Shown here: piece by piece, positions 18,437 to 26,639 of the stretch
How positions within the stretch are numbered: position 1 is the stretch's first letter
Layout of the letters: the number at the start of each line of letters is the position of its first letter
Origin: Mariniflexile fucanivorans
GTDB taxonomy: Bacteria > Bacteroidota > Bacteroidia > Flavobacteriales > Flavobacteriaceae
Assembly: GCF_004341235.1 (NCBI RefSeq)
Contig: NZ_SLUP01000005.1
Coordinates: 124,001 to 188,000 of the forward strand
Length of the DNA: 64,000 nucleotides
Direction: 5' to 3'
Translations under genes and position numbers: made by a program
Notes under the pieces: model-generated
What the model saw: only the letters and a program-made list of their open reading frames with translations
Databases searched by the model: none
What the model was told of the DNA's origin: nothing

Positions 18437-19486
18437 TTAAATGGACTGAACAACTGCCTTAGGTGCTTCTTTTCGTGACCCATCGAACCCATCGATGCCA
18501 CTTACGGTTGTGTATTTTAATACATATCTTTTGCCTGGGTTTATAATTCTGTATGCCGCTTGACACATTAATGTAGCTTCGTGGAAACCACACAGAATTA
18601 ACTTTAATTTTTCAGGATAGGTATTCACATCGCCAATAGCAAAAATACCCGGTATGTTTGTTTGATAATTTAAGGTATTATCAACTTTAATGGCGTTCTT
18701 CTCGATTTCTAATCCCCAATTACCAATAGGACCTAATTTTGGAGACAAACCGAATAACGGAATAAAATGATCTGTTTCTAAACGGAAATCTTCACCATCT
18801 TTATTCACGGTCAATGCTTCAATTTTACCATCGCCATGAAGTTCTGTCACTTCTGCAGGTGTGATTAAATTAATTTTTCCTGCTTCTTTAAGTTCACTCA
18901 CTTTTTCAACAGAATCCAAAGCACCTCTAAATTCGTTTCTTCTGTGAATTAAAGTCACTTCAGAAGCTACATCAGCTAAAAAAATACTCCAATCTAATGC
19001 AGAATCACCGCCACCAGAAATCACAACACGTTTGTTTCTATATACCTCCGGGTCTTTAATGAAGTATTCCAATCCGTTATCTTCATAAATCTCCAGATTA
19101 TCTAAACCTGGTTTTCTTGGTTCAAATGACCCTAAACCACCAGCTATTGCAACCACAGGTGCATGGTGCTTGGTGCCTTTATTGGTTGTTACAATAAAGG
19201 TGCCATCTTCTAATTTATCAATAGTTTCGGCACGTTCACCTAATGTAAAACCTGGTTCGAACTGTTTTCCTTGCTCTAACAAGTTTTTGGTTAAATCGCC
19301 AGCCAAAATTTCTGGAAATCCTGGTATATCGTAAATAGGTTTTTTAGGATAAATTTCTGAACATTGTCCACCCGCTTGTGGCAATGCATCAATTAAATGG
19401 CATTTAAGTTTTAACAATCCTGCTTCAAAAACCGTAAATAATCCCGTTGGTCCAGCACCTATTATAAGTATATCTGTTTTAATCAT
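18437..19486 (-). CDS. Ferredoxin--NADP+ reductase, thioredoxin-reductase-like (type 2)
   Basis: 349-residue flavoprotein. FAD motif GAGPTGLF near the N-terminus (residues 8-15), GGQCSEIYPKKPIYDIPGFPEI typical of the YumC/TrxR-like FNR group, NADPH motif SGGGDSALDW in the middle, and the FAD C-terminal motif AIGDVNTYPEKLKLILCGFHEATLMC. The redox CxxC of thioredoxin reductase is missing, which supports FNR. Placed between the cysteine genes and the siroheme/sulfite reductase genes, it probably supplies reduced ferredoxin to the sulfite reductase. That pairing is inference. Confidence 0.88.
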   Translation of the reverse strand: MIKTDILIIGAGPTGLFTVFEAGLLKLKCHLIDALPQAGGQCSEIYPKKPIYDIPGFPEILAGDLTKNLLEQGKQFEPGFTLGERAETIDKLEDGTFIVTTNKGTKHHAPVVAIAGGLGSFEPRKPGLDNLEIYEDNGLEYFIKDPEVYRNKRVVISGGGDSALDWSIFLADVASEVTLIHRRNEFRGALDSVEKVSELKEAGKINLITPAEVTELHGDGKIEALTVNKDGEDFRLETDHFIPLFGLSPKLGPIGNWGLEIEKNAIKVDNTLNYQTNIPGIFAIGDVNTYPEKLKLILCGFHEATLMCQAAYRIINPGKRYVLKYTTVSGIDGFDGSRKEAPKAVVQSI

Positions 19487-19503
19487 TTTGTTTGTAATTT
19501 AGA

Positions 19504-19531
19504 CTTACAAGGTTTAAAAACCTTGCAGATC
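19504..19531. repeat. Palindromic repeat, ACAAGGTTTAAAAACCTTG type
   Basis: Near-perfect palindrome CTTACAAGGTTTAAAAACCTTGCAG in the 49-base gap between two sulfur genes. Further copies are at 31803 and 44331. Confidence 0.7.
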
Positions 19532-19535
19532 TCCT

Positions 19536-20174
19536 TTATTTTTTCTCAATTAATCCTTTGGTAAATTCGTTAAGTGTTTCCACTTTTTGTTCAAAATCAC
19601 CTTTTATTGTTTTTCTGTATTCGTTTAAATTTTTGACCAAATCATCCACATTTTCTGGAATCACATCCTCAAAAAATTGACGTAAACGTTTGGCAGTTGT
19701 TGGCGACTTCCCATTAGTCGAAATAGCTACCTTCACATTACCTTTTGTTACAATACCTCCCATATAAAAATCGCAATATGGTGGATTATCGGCAACATTG
19801 ACTAAAATGCTACGCTTACGACAATGTTTATGCACTTTTATGTTTACACTAGGAACATCGGTCGTTGCAATAACAATATGCTTACCCTTTAAATAGCTTT
19901 TATTATATTTTCTTTTAATTAATTTAACATCACCTTTTTTCGCTAATTCAACCGTCCCTTCCCTAAACATAGGCGACACCATAGTTACTTTGGCATCTGG
20001 ACTTGATTTTAGTAAGAAAGTTAACTTTTCTTCAGCTACATTACCTCCACCAACAATAAGCACGTTAAGACTATTCAGCTTTAAAAAAATGGGATATAAT
20101 GTATTAAGCCCCCTAACCCCCAAAGGGGGAACTAGCTCACTCACTGCGCTTATGTTTAACTTTTCTTTTTTCAT
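19536..20174 (-). CDS. Precorrin-2 dehydrogenase / sirohydrochlorin ferrochelatase-like protein
   Basis: 212 residues. NTLYPIFLKLNSLNVLIVGGGNVAEEKLTFLL (about 23-54) carries the NAD-binding GGGNVA motif of the Met8p/CysG N-terminal family; KVAISTNGKSPTTAKRLRQFFEDVIP is the conserved substrate loop. It should oxidise precorrin-2 to sirohydrochlorin and may insert iron, giving siroheme for the neighbouring sulfite reductase. The first about 22 residues include VPPLGVRGL, which is read from a palindromic intergenic repeat (20107-20134); in relatives the protein begins near NTLYPIF. The ATG at 20174 overlaps the cobA stop by 4 bases. Confidence 0.88.
   Translation of the reverse strand: MKKEKLNISAVSELVPPLGVRGLNTLYPIFLKLNSLNVLIVGGGNVAEEKLTFLLKSSPDAKVTMVSPMFREGTVELAKKGDVKLIKRKYNKSYLKGKHIVIATTDVPSVNIKVHKHCRKRSILVNVADNPPYCDFYMGGIVTKGNVKVAISTNGKSPTTAKRLRQFFEDVIPENVDDLVKNLNEYRKTIKGDFEQKVETLNEFTKGLIEKK
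20107..20134. repeat. CCCCCTAACCCCCAAAGGGGG palindromic repeat (family A), translated
   Basis: Copy of the family A repeat inside the 5' end of the precorrin-2 dehydrogenase gene. Read on the minus strand in the frame giving VPPLGVRGL. Confidence 0.85.
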
Positions 20175-20980
20175 GAATTATGAGCCAATTCGTTATAAAT
20201 AGTTGTTAATTGAACGCGTTCTTTTACAACATCGCCAATAACAATAATTGCTGGGTTTGCCAACTGCTTTTCTTCAACCACTTTGCTGATTGTACTGATA
20301 GTTCCAAAACCAAATTTTTCATTTTCGGTAGTACCTTCTTGAATGATCGCTACTGGTGTATCTTGTTTGTTTTCTTCTGAAAAAATTCGAACAATTTCAT
20401 CAAGTTTACCCATTCCCATTAAAATTACAACTGTTGCTGTTGATTTTGCTGCAAAAGCCACATCATCAGACAATTTATGGGCTTTAGTAGTTCCTGTAAT
20501 AACCCAAAAACTTTCTGAAGCACCACGTTTTGTTAACGGAATACCTTGATACGCTGGAACTGCGATAGATGATGACACTCCCGGCACTACAAAGGTTTCT
20601 AAACCAAACTGTCGTACATAATCTATCTCTTCAGCACCTCTTCCAAAAATAAAGGGATCGCCGCCTTTTAAGCGTACTACGTGTCCTTTTTCCTTAGCTT
20701 TATTTACAATGAGTTCATTGATTTGCTCTTGTTGAAAAGCATAACACCCTTTGCGTTTCCCCACAAAAATAAGTTCCGCATTTCCAGAAGCGTACTTAAG
20801 AAGTTCTTCGTTTATAAGCGCATCGTACAAGATCACATTGGCAGATTCAATCGCTTTAATTGCTTTAAGCGTAATTAAATCTGGATCTCCTGGACCAGCA
20901 CCTACAACCGTTAAACGCCCCCTAACCCCCAAAAGGGGAATTGGATTCTCTATATCTGTATGTTTTTCTTTTTTACTCAT
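20171..20980 (-). CDS. cobA: Uroporphyrinogen-III C-methyltransferase
   Basis: 269 residues. SAM-dependent enzyme that methylates uroporphyrinogen III at C2 and C7 to precorrin-2. Motifs: VVGAGPGDPDLITLKAIKAIESANVILYDAL (start of the fold, about 25-55), KRKGCYAFQQEQINELI, VRLKGGDPFIFGRGAEE and VPGVSSSIAVPAYQGIPLTKRG. Length is right for a one-domain SUMT. The residues NPIPLLGVRGRL before the fold come from a second family A repeat (20917-20944), read in the same frame as in the next gene. Third member of a siroheme unit with the dehydrogenase and sulfite reductase. Confidence 0.93.
   Translation of the reverse strand: MSKKEKHTDIENPIPLLGVRGRLTVVGAGPGDPDLITLKAIKAIESANVILYDALINEELLKYASGNAELIFVGKRKGCYAFQQEQINELIVNKAKEKGHVVRLKGGDPFIFGRGAEEIDYVRQFGLETFVVPGVSSSIAVPAYQGIPLTKRGASESFWVITGTTKAHKLSDDVAFAAKSTATVVILMGMGKLDEIVRIFSEENKQDTPVAIIQEGTTENEKFGFGTISTISKVVEEKQLANPAIIVIGDVVKERVQLTTIYNELAHNS
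20917..20944. repeat. Family A palindromic repeat, translated in cobA
   Basis: Copy of CCCCCTAACCCCC...GGGG within the 5' end of cobA, read as PLLGVRG on the minus strand. Confidence 0.85.
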
Positions 20981-21011
20981 ATATCATTTGCTAACCAAAT
21001 GAAATTTGGCT

Positions 21012-23114
21012 TTAAACCGCTTTATTTTCAAGCTTGGTATCTGCTTCTCTGTATGCTCTTACTTTTTCTAAAAACTGGTTTGCACTTTTTATATAATTTG
21101 ATGCAAAATCTTCAGTTGGTGCATTTTTGTTGATTTGATAAATCAATTCCGAAAAAGAAGTTCCTAAATCTAGTTTACCACTTTCAACAAATAATTCATC
21201 AAACTGACTTACAATACCTGCATGTGTATTGGTGCTTTTGTTTTCGGCTAGCAACATGGCTTTTGCCGAATTTACCATAGACGTATAGGCATGATAAATA
21301 GCGCTTGAATACACTTTATTGTTGAATGAATTTTGTGCGTTTTCAATTTTTTCTTCGCTCTCGAAAAATAACGTCGCGATTAAATCGATAACGACACCAG
21401 CGCATTCGCCAATACCAATTTCTTTTTCGTATTTTTCTTCAGATCCCCAGTCGATAAAATCTTCTTGGGTTAGGTTTGACACATCTTGAAGGTCGTTTAA
21501 TAAATCGTAAAAATATCTGTCGCCAGTTACTTTGTAATACTCAACAAACTTTTTACCATCGGCGTTAGCTTCATAATCGTTTAAAATTCTTCGCAATGCT
21601 TCTGGTCCTCTTTTACTTGGTACTTTAACAACTTTATCAGCAAACAAGCCGTTCCCATCCCCTAAGTTGCCACCACCTAATAATACTTGTAAAGCAGGTG
21701 CCACTAATTTATCCGGTGTACGAACGGACATTCCTTGAAAACCAATATTTGCCATATTGTGTTGTCCACAAGCATTCATACAACCACTAATTTTTATAAC
21801 AACGTCGTCATTTTTTAAATACTGTGGGTATTCTGCTTTTATAACGCGCTCCAACTCATCGGCAATTCCTGTACTACTTGCAATTCCTAAATTACAAGTA
21901 TCGGTTCCAGGACAAGCTGTAATATCAACCGCTTTATTATAACCTGCTTCAACGAAACCTAATTTTTCTAATTCAGTATAGAAAAACGGCACTAATTCTT
22001 CCTTAACAAAAGGAATTACTATGTTTTGACGCAACGACAAACGAATTTCGCCCGCTGCATATTTTTGTACTAAATCGGCTAATAAACGTGCTTTATCTGT
22101 ATAAAAATCTCCTAAAAGCACTTTGATACCGATGGCTACGTAACCTTCCTGCTTTTGAGGAATTAAATTCGTCGCTTTCCAAAGTTTAAAATCTTCTTGA
22201 TTTTTAATGTCTACTTGAGGAACTTCAACCGACACTGGTTTTGAAGGGACATAAGCATCTGCATCAATAGCAACTGTTTTAAACTCAATTGCTTTTTGTT
22301 CTGCTTCAACTAATTCTTTAAAAGCATCTAAATCGATATCTTTTATTAAGAATTTCAATCGAGCTTTAGCACGACTTTTACGCTCACCATAACGATCAAA
22401 AACACGTACCACACCTTCCATTAAAGGTATAATTTTATCCGAAGGCAAGAAACTATATAATTCATCGGCATGACGCGGTTGTGACCCTAAGCCACCACCA
22501 ATCATCACTTTAAAACCACGAACACCATTTTCAATTTTAGCTATAAAACCTAAATCGTGCATGTACGAAAGTCCCGTATCTTCATCTGAAGACGAAAAAG
22601 ACACTTTGAATTTACGCCCCATTTCTTGACTTATAGGATTTCTTAAGAAAAAACGAAATAAGGCATCGGCATAAGGCGACACATCAAAAGGTTCGTTCAC
22701 ATCAATTCCCGCTAATTCTGAAGCAGTTACGTTACGAACGGTATTTCCACACGCTTCTCTTAAGGTAATATCGTCTTTATCCAATTCCGACCACAATTCT
22801 GGCGTTCTGTTTAAATCCACATAATGAATTTGAATATCTTGACGCGTAGTTATATGTAAACGTCCACGAGAATATTCATCTGAAACATCAGAAATTCTGC
22901 GTAATTGATTGCTCTTTACTTTTCCGTAAGGTAATTTAATACGAATCATTTGAACGCCTTCTTGACGCTGACCGTAAATACCACGAGCTAAACGAAGACT
23001 CCTGAATTTTTCTTCATCAATTTTTCCTGTATTGAATAATTCGATTTTTTTAGATAATTCTAAAATTTCTTGTTCAACCACTGGATTTTCTATTTCTGTT
23101 CTAAAAGTTTGCAT
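21012..23114 (-). CDS. Ferredoxin-type sulfite reductase with C-terminal HEPN-like domain
   Basis: 700 residues from the ATG at 23114 (an in-frame TTG at 23135 lies inside a repeat and would add MGRSGGD; I reject it). Residues about 1-560 form the two-fold sulfite/nitrite reductase core: RGIYGQRQEGVQMIRIKLPYG, GRLHITTRQDIQIHYV, and the siroheme/4Fe-4S cysteines C401 and C407 (CPGTDTC) and C445 and C449 (CMNAC). It reduces sulfite to sulfide with six electrons. Residues about 565-690 (FFESEEKIENAQNSFNNKVYSSAIYHAYTSMVNSAKAMLLAE ...) are helical and look like a HEPN domain, absent from classical sulfite reductases. No clear RNase motif RxxxxH is seen in it. Between cobA and cysN. Confidence 0.9.
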   Translation of the reverse strand: MQTFRTEIENPVVEQEILELSKKIELFNTGKIDEEKFRSLRLARGIYGQRQEGVQMIRIKLPYGKVKSNQLRRISDVSDEYSRGRLHITTRQDIQIHYVDLNRTPELWSELDKDDITLREACGNTVRNVTASELAGIDVNEPFDVSPYADALFRFFLRNPISQEMGRKFKVSFSSSDEDTGLSYMHDLGFIAKIENGVRGFKVMIGGGLGSQPRHADELYSFLPSDKIIPLMEGVVRVFDRYGERKSRAKARLKFLIKDIDLDAFKELVEAEQKAIEFKTVAIDADAYVPSKPVSVEVPQVDIKNQEDFKLWKATNLIPQKQEGYVAIGIKVLLGDFYTDKARLLADLVQKYAAGEIRLSLRQNIVIPFVKEELVPFFYTELEKLGFVEAGYNKAVDITACPGTDTCNLGIASSTGIADELERVIKAEYPQYLKNDDVVIKISGCMNACGQHNMANIGFQGMSVRTPDKLVAPALQVLLGGGNLGDGNGLFADKVVKVPSKRGPEALRRILNDYEANADGKKFVEYYKVTGDRYFYDLLNDLQDVSNLTQEDFIDWGSEEKYEKEIGIGECAGVVIDLIATLFFESEEKIENAQNSFNNKVYSSAIYHAYTSMVNSAKAMLLAENKSTNTHAGIVSQFDELFVESGKLDLGTSFSELIYQINKNAPTEDFASNYIKSANQFLEKVRAYREADTKLENKAV

Positions 23115-23216
23115 GTCCCCACCCGACCTCCCCAAAGAGGAGGAACACTTTACGGTAAATTATTTAATTATACTTTTTTTATGTTTTTCCAGTTCCCCCT
23201 TCGGGGGTTAGGGGGC
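23115..23216. repeat. Two inverted family A repeats in the sulfite reductase-cysN gap
   Basis: Copy ACCTCCCCAAAGAGGAGG at about 23115-23146 and an opposite-facing copy AGTTCCCCCTTCGGGGGTTA at 23191-23216, spaced by 44 AT-rich bases. The second ends in a T-run and may terminate or attenuate transcription between cysN and the reductase. They fill the whole gap. Confidence 0.8.
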
Positions 23217-23220
23217 TTTT

Positions 23221-24468
23221 TTATTGAATAAACCCAGCTCCTACAGTACTATTGGTTTGTGTGTCGATTAAAATAAACGACCCATTTGTTCTGTGATTTT
23301 TAAATTGATCGAAAAATAATGGCTTATTGAATTTGAATGTTACCGAAGCAATATCGTTCACACCCAACCCTTGTACATTCTTTTCAATTCCAGAATAATC
23401 TGGATGTATTTTATGGTTGATGGTTTCAACCCTCGCCAATACTTTGTTTACACCATGTTGTAACACATATTTTGAACCCGCTTCCAATGGCTTGGAATCC
23501 ATCCAGCAAATATTGGCGGTAAAATGGTTGTCGATGGTAGGTAAATCGTTTTCTAAAACAATCATATCACCTCTACTAACATTAATATCATTTTCTAAAG
23601 TGATAGTAACCGACGAACGTCTTGAAGCTGTTTGATATTTTTCATCATAGAAATAAATATCTTTAATCTTCGATCTTGTTTTTGATGGCAATACTAAAAT
23701 ATTATCACCAACACTTAATTCGCCACCATAAACTTTTCCTGCATACCCTCTAAAATCGTGAAAATCCTCCGTTTTTGGACGAATAACAAATTGTACCGGG
23801 AAACGTGGTGTACCCACATTGTAAATATCTTTCTTATCTAAATTTTCTAAATGCTCTAATAAAGATTGGCCTGTGTACCAAGGCATATTTTCAGAACGGT
23901 TCACGACGTTATCACCTTTTAAAGCACTTACAGGAATGAACGTGATTTTTTGGTCTTGGTAATCACGTTTGTTCATTAATTCAGAGAAATCTGCTTTGAT
24001 TTTATTGTAAACCTCTTCAGAATAATCTACCAAATCCATTTTATTAATGGTAACAACAACATCTTTAATTCTTAATAAATTATTGATGAAGAAGTGACGA
24101 TTGGTTTGCTCGATTACGCCTTTTCTAGCATCAATTAAAATGATGGATGCTTGAGATGTTGAAGCGCCCGTAACCATGTTACGTGTGTATTCCACGTGAC
24201 CAGGTGTATCGGCTATAATGTAACTTTTCTTTCTTGTGGAAAAATATATGTGTGCCACATCAATGGTGATACCTTGTTCTCTTTCTGCCACTAAACCATC
24301 GGTTGCTAACGAAAAATCTAAGTAATCATAACCTTTCTGCTTACTTGTTTTTTCAATAGCTTCTAACTTATCGGTTGTTAATGATTTAGTATCATAAAGT
24401 ATACGCCCAATTAAGGTGCTTTTTCCATCATCTACACTTCCTGCTGTTGCAATTTTTAATACTTCCAT
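23221..24468 (-). CDS. cysN: Sulfate adenylyltransferase subunit 1 (GTPase)
   Basis: 415 residues. EF-Tu-like GTPase that drives APS formation by CysD. P-loop GSVDDGKST (10-18), DTPGHVEYTRNM (switch II), NKMD and SALKGD (guanine recognition) are present, followed by two beta-barrel domains. It stops after domain III, so there is no fused APS kinase (CysC) domain as in some CysNC proteins. In operon with cysD. Confidence 0.95.
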   Translation of the reverse strand: MEVLKIATAGSVDDGKSTLIGRILYDTKSLTTDKLEAIEKTSKQKGYDYLDFSLATDGLVAEREQGITIDVAHIYFSTRKKSYIIADTPGHVEYTRNMVTGASTSQASIILIDARKGVIEQTNRHFFINNLLRIKDVVVTINKMDLVDYSEEVYNKIKADFSELMNKRDYQDQKITFIPVSALKGDNVVNRSENMPWYTGQSLLEHLENLDKKDIYNVGTPRFPVQFVIRPKTEDFHDFRGYAGKVYGGELSVGDNILVLPSKTRSKIKDIYFYDEKYQTASRRSSVTITLENDINVSRGDMIVLENDLPTIDNHFTANICWMDSKPLEAGSKYVLQHGVNKVLARVETINHKIHPDYSGIEKNVQGLGVNDIASVTFKFNKPLFFDQFKNHRTNGSFILIDTQTNSTVGAGFIQ

Positions 24469-24600
24469 TCCTCACCCCAACCCTCTCCAAAGGAGAGGGA
24501 GTTCTTTACGGGTATATTTTAAAAATTAATACTTCTTCTTTTATATCTATAAGGTTTCGAACAACCTTGCTAGTTCCCCCTTCGGGGGCTAGGGGGATTA
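24468..24600. repeat. Two inverted family A repeats filling the cysN-cysD gap
   Basis: CACCCCAACCCTCTCCAAAG... at 24468-24503 and the opposite-facing TAGTTCCCCCTTCGGGGGCT at 24571-24600, about 68 bases apart. The second includes the cysD stop codon (24598-24600). Confidence 0.8.
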
Positions 24601-25503
24601 AAAGTACCCTTGTTGTTTACGTTTTTCCATAGCTGCTTCAGAGCGTTTATCGTCTATACGCGCACCACGTTCTGAAATTGTAGAATCTCTAATTTCTTCT
24701 ACTACTTTAGAAATTGTTGCGGCTTCAGATAATACAGCTGCGGTACAACTCATATCGCCTACGGTTCTAAAACGCACCATTTCTTCAATGACCTCTTCGT
24801 TATCATCTCTATAAACAACTTCATCTTCCGCAGACCAAATCATACCATCTCTTAAGAATACTTTACGTTTATGCGCAAAATAAATAGAAGGAATTTCAAT
24901 ATTTTCTTGCTCTATATAAGACCAAACATCTAATTCTGTCCAGTTTGAAATTGGGAACACACGTACATTTTGACCTAAATTAATTTGGCCATTCAACATA
25001 TCGAAAAGTTCTGGGCGTTGGTTTTTTTCATCCCATTGACCAAAATCATCACGTACTGAAAAAATACGCTCTTTTGCTCTTGCTTTTTCTTCATCACGAC
25101 GGGCACCTCCTATACAAGCATCAAACTTAAATTCTTCAATAGCATCTAAAAGCGTGGTTGTTTGCAGTTGGTTTCTACTGGCGTATCTACCAGATTCTTC
25201 CTTTACTTTTCCTTGGTCGATAGAATCTTGAACATTTCTAACAATTAATTTCAAACCTAATTCTTTAACCAAACGATCTCTAAATTCAATTGTTTCTGGA
25301 AAATTATGTCCCGTATCAATGTGCATTAATGGAAATGGAATTTTAGCAGGATAAAATGCTTTAACCGCTAAACGTACCAATGTGATTGAATCCTTACCTC
25401 CAGAAAACAACAATACAGGTTTTTCAAACTGTGCCGCAACTTCTCTGATAATGTATATCGCTTCGTTTTCTAGTGAATTAATATGGTATGTATCTTTGTT
25501 CAT
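24598..25503 (-). CDS. cysD: Sulfate adenylyltransferase subunit 2
   Basis: 301 residues from the ATG at 25503. A GTG at 25518 inside a palindromic repeat would add five residues (MGLFI) and is less likely. PP-loop ATP pyrophosphatase motif LLFSGGKDS (31-39), then MHIDTGHNFPETIEFRD, IGGARRDEEKARAKERIFSVRD and the C-terminal GARIDDKRSEAAMEKRKQQGYF. It makes adenosine 5'-phosphosulfate from ATP and sulfate with CysN. Confidence 0.95.
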   Translation of the reverse strand: MNKDTYHINSLENEAIYIIREVAAQFEKPVLLFSGGKDSITLVRLAVKAFYPAKIPFPLMHIDTGHNFPETIEFRDRLVKELGLKLIVRNVQDSIDQGKVKEESGRYASRNQLQTTTLLDAIEEFKFDACIGGARRDEEKARAKERIFSVRDDFGQWDEKNQRPELFDMLNGQINLGQNVRVFPISNWTELDVWSYIEQENIEIPSIYFAHKRKVFLRDGMIWSAEDEVVYRDDNEEVIEEMVRFRTVGDMSCTAAVLSEAATISKVVEEIRDSTISERGARIDDKRSEAAMEKRKQQGYF

Positions 25504-25510
25504 AATAAAA

Positions 25511-25545
25511 AGCCCCACCTAACCTCCCCGAAGGGGAGGGATTCT
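25511..25545. repeat. Family A palindromic repeat before cysD
   Basis: Copy CCCCACCTAACCTCCCCGAA followed by GGGGAGGGATT, just upstream of the cysD ATG; it could form a hairpin in the leader between cysH and cysD. Confidence 0.8.
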
Positions 25546-25626
25546 TACTCGGGTGCAGCAAGAATATTGTTGTTTTAATTTTTGTTTTTTTATTACTGTT
25601 TACCGCGACTACGACTGTAAACTTTT

Positions 25627-26262
25627 TTAAGCATGTAAACCACACTCTCTGTTTTCTAAAGCTTTTGTCGGGTCGAAATATTTGAATTCGTTTGGCAACT
25701 TATTTTCTTCAAGGTATTTATCTAAATCGGCATCAGACCAATAGTAAAACGGACTTACTTTTAAAACTCCATCTTTACTCACGCTAAAAATCCCAATACT
25801 ATCTCTAAAGGCTGTTTGTCCTTGGCGTAGATTTGTAAACCAAACTTTCGGTTTATGTTCTTCCATCGCACGTTTAAAAGGCTCTAACTTCACTTGTTCT
25901 GTAAACAAAGCATGCTCTGGAGCATCTACACTAGGAATCCCCATAACCACATCGCGATGCGCAGATGTTTGTTTTGGCACATAAAGAAACACGTTCAAGT
26001 TTAAATCTTTTATTACTTTCTCAGCGTGTTTGTATGTTTGTGGTGTGTTGTAACCTGTATCACACCAAACCACTGGGATAGCAGTTTCCACCGAAGCTAC
26101 GGCGTGTAAAATAGCTGCTTCGTATGGCCTAAAATTGGTTGTTACAACCGCTTCTTTATTAAGTTCAAAAGCCTTCTGAATGATTTCAGATGGCTTCGCG
26201 TCTTTTAAAAGCGTATTTAATTCGTTTATTCTTTCTTGTGTAATCATCTTTATTTCCCCCAT
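25627..26262 (-). CDS. cysH: Phosphoadenylyl-sulfate (PAPS) reductase-type CysH
   Basis: 211 residues. Adenylylsulfate reductase family: VVWCDTGYNTPQTYKHAE, WFTNLRQGQTAFRDSI and the C-terminal active-site segment RECGLHA. Only two Cys exist, one of them catalytic in ECGLH; the CC...CxxC set that holds the 4Fe-4S cluster of APS reductases is missing, so it looks like the cluster-free PAPS type. Two ATGs are possible: 26262 (13 bases inside the upstream gene) and 26247 (3 bases after its stop); I list the longer. It reduces (P)APS to sulfite using thioredoxin. Confidence 0.9.
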   Translation of the reverse strand: MGEIKMITQERINELNTLLKDAKPSEIIQKAFELNKEAVVTTNFRPYEAAILHAVASVETAIPVVWCDTGYNTPQTYKHAEKVIKDLNLNVFLYVPKQTSAHRDVVMGIPSVDAPEHALFTEQVKLEPFKRAMEEHKPKVWFTNLRQGQTAFRDSIGIFSVSKDGVLKVSPFYYWSDADLDKYLEENKLPNEFKYFDPTKALENRECGLHA

Positions 26263-26513
26263 TTAATTGAATTCCAAATACGTTCATGAAAAAAGTACAA
26301 TACCATTTTAGTAACTAGTTCTACAGAACCTATTTTAAAAGCTAAAGTTAAGTGACCTGTAATTATATAAGAAATAATAATGGTATCTAACGTTCCTATA
26401 ATTCTCCAGCTAATGGATTTTACAATACTTCTAAGAGGTTTCTCTTTAGCACTGTCTTTTTTATAAGTGGTTTTTTCGTTTTTGTCTGAATTTATTAACA
26501 CGTGACTAATCAT
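26250..26513 (-). CDS. DUF2061 small membrane protein
   Basis: 87 residues. The basic N-terminus (KNEKTTYKKDSAKEKPLRSIVK) is followed by ISWRIIGTLDTIIISYIITGHLTLAFKIGSVELVTKMVLYFFHERIWNSIKWG, which is the DUF2061 pattern with about two membrane segments. Function unknown; DUF2061 genes often sit with cys genes. It is the first gene of the sulfate-reduction operon, with cysH overlapping it, so it may be a membrane partner of sulfate activation. That is inference from position. Confidence 0.85.
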   Translation of the reverse strand: MISHVLINSDKNEKTTYKKDSAKEKPLRSIVKSISWRIIGTLDTIIISYIITGHLTLAFKIGSVELVTKMVLYFFHERIWNSIKWGK

Positions 26514-26556
26514 TTTACTTAGTATTATATTAATCCTATCAATTTAGTAGGGTTTG

Positions 26557-26586
26557 CAAATTTAATACTTTTTATAAATTATCAAA
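26557..26586 (-). promoter_or_regulatory. Promoter of the sulfate-assimilation operon
   Basis: On the minus strand TTTG (26586-26583), an 18-base spacer and TAAATTTG (26564-26557) closely fit the Bacteroidota -33/-7 consensus. Transcription should begin near 26551, about 38 bases before the DUF2061 start codon, and run through cysH, cysD and onward. Confidence 0.75.
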
Positions 26587-26639
26587 CTAATTTTTAATTT
26601 TTTTTAAATGATTGTATTTATTCTTAAATATTTGACTCA

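Noticed and set aside
25627-26262. CysH as iron-sulfur APS reductase
   Set aside because: Only two Cys residues are present, and the CC...CxxC motif is missing.
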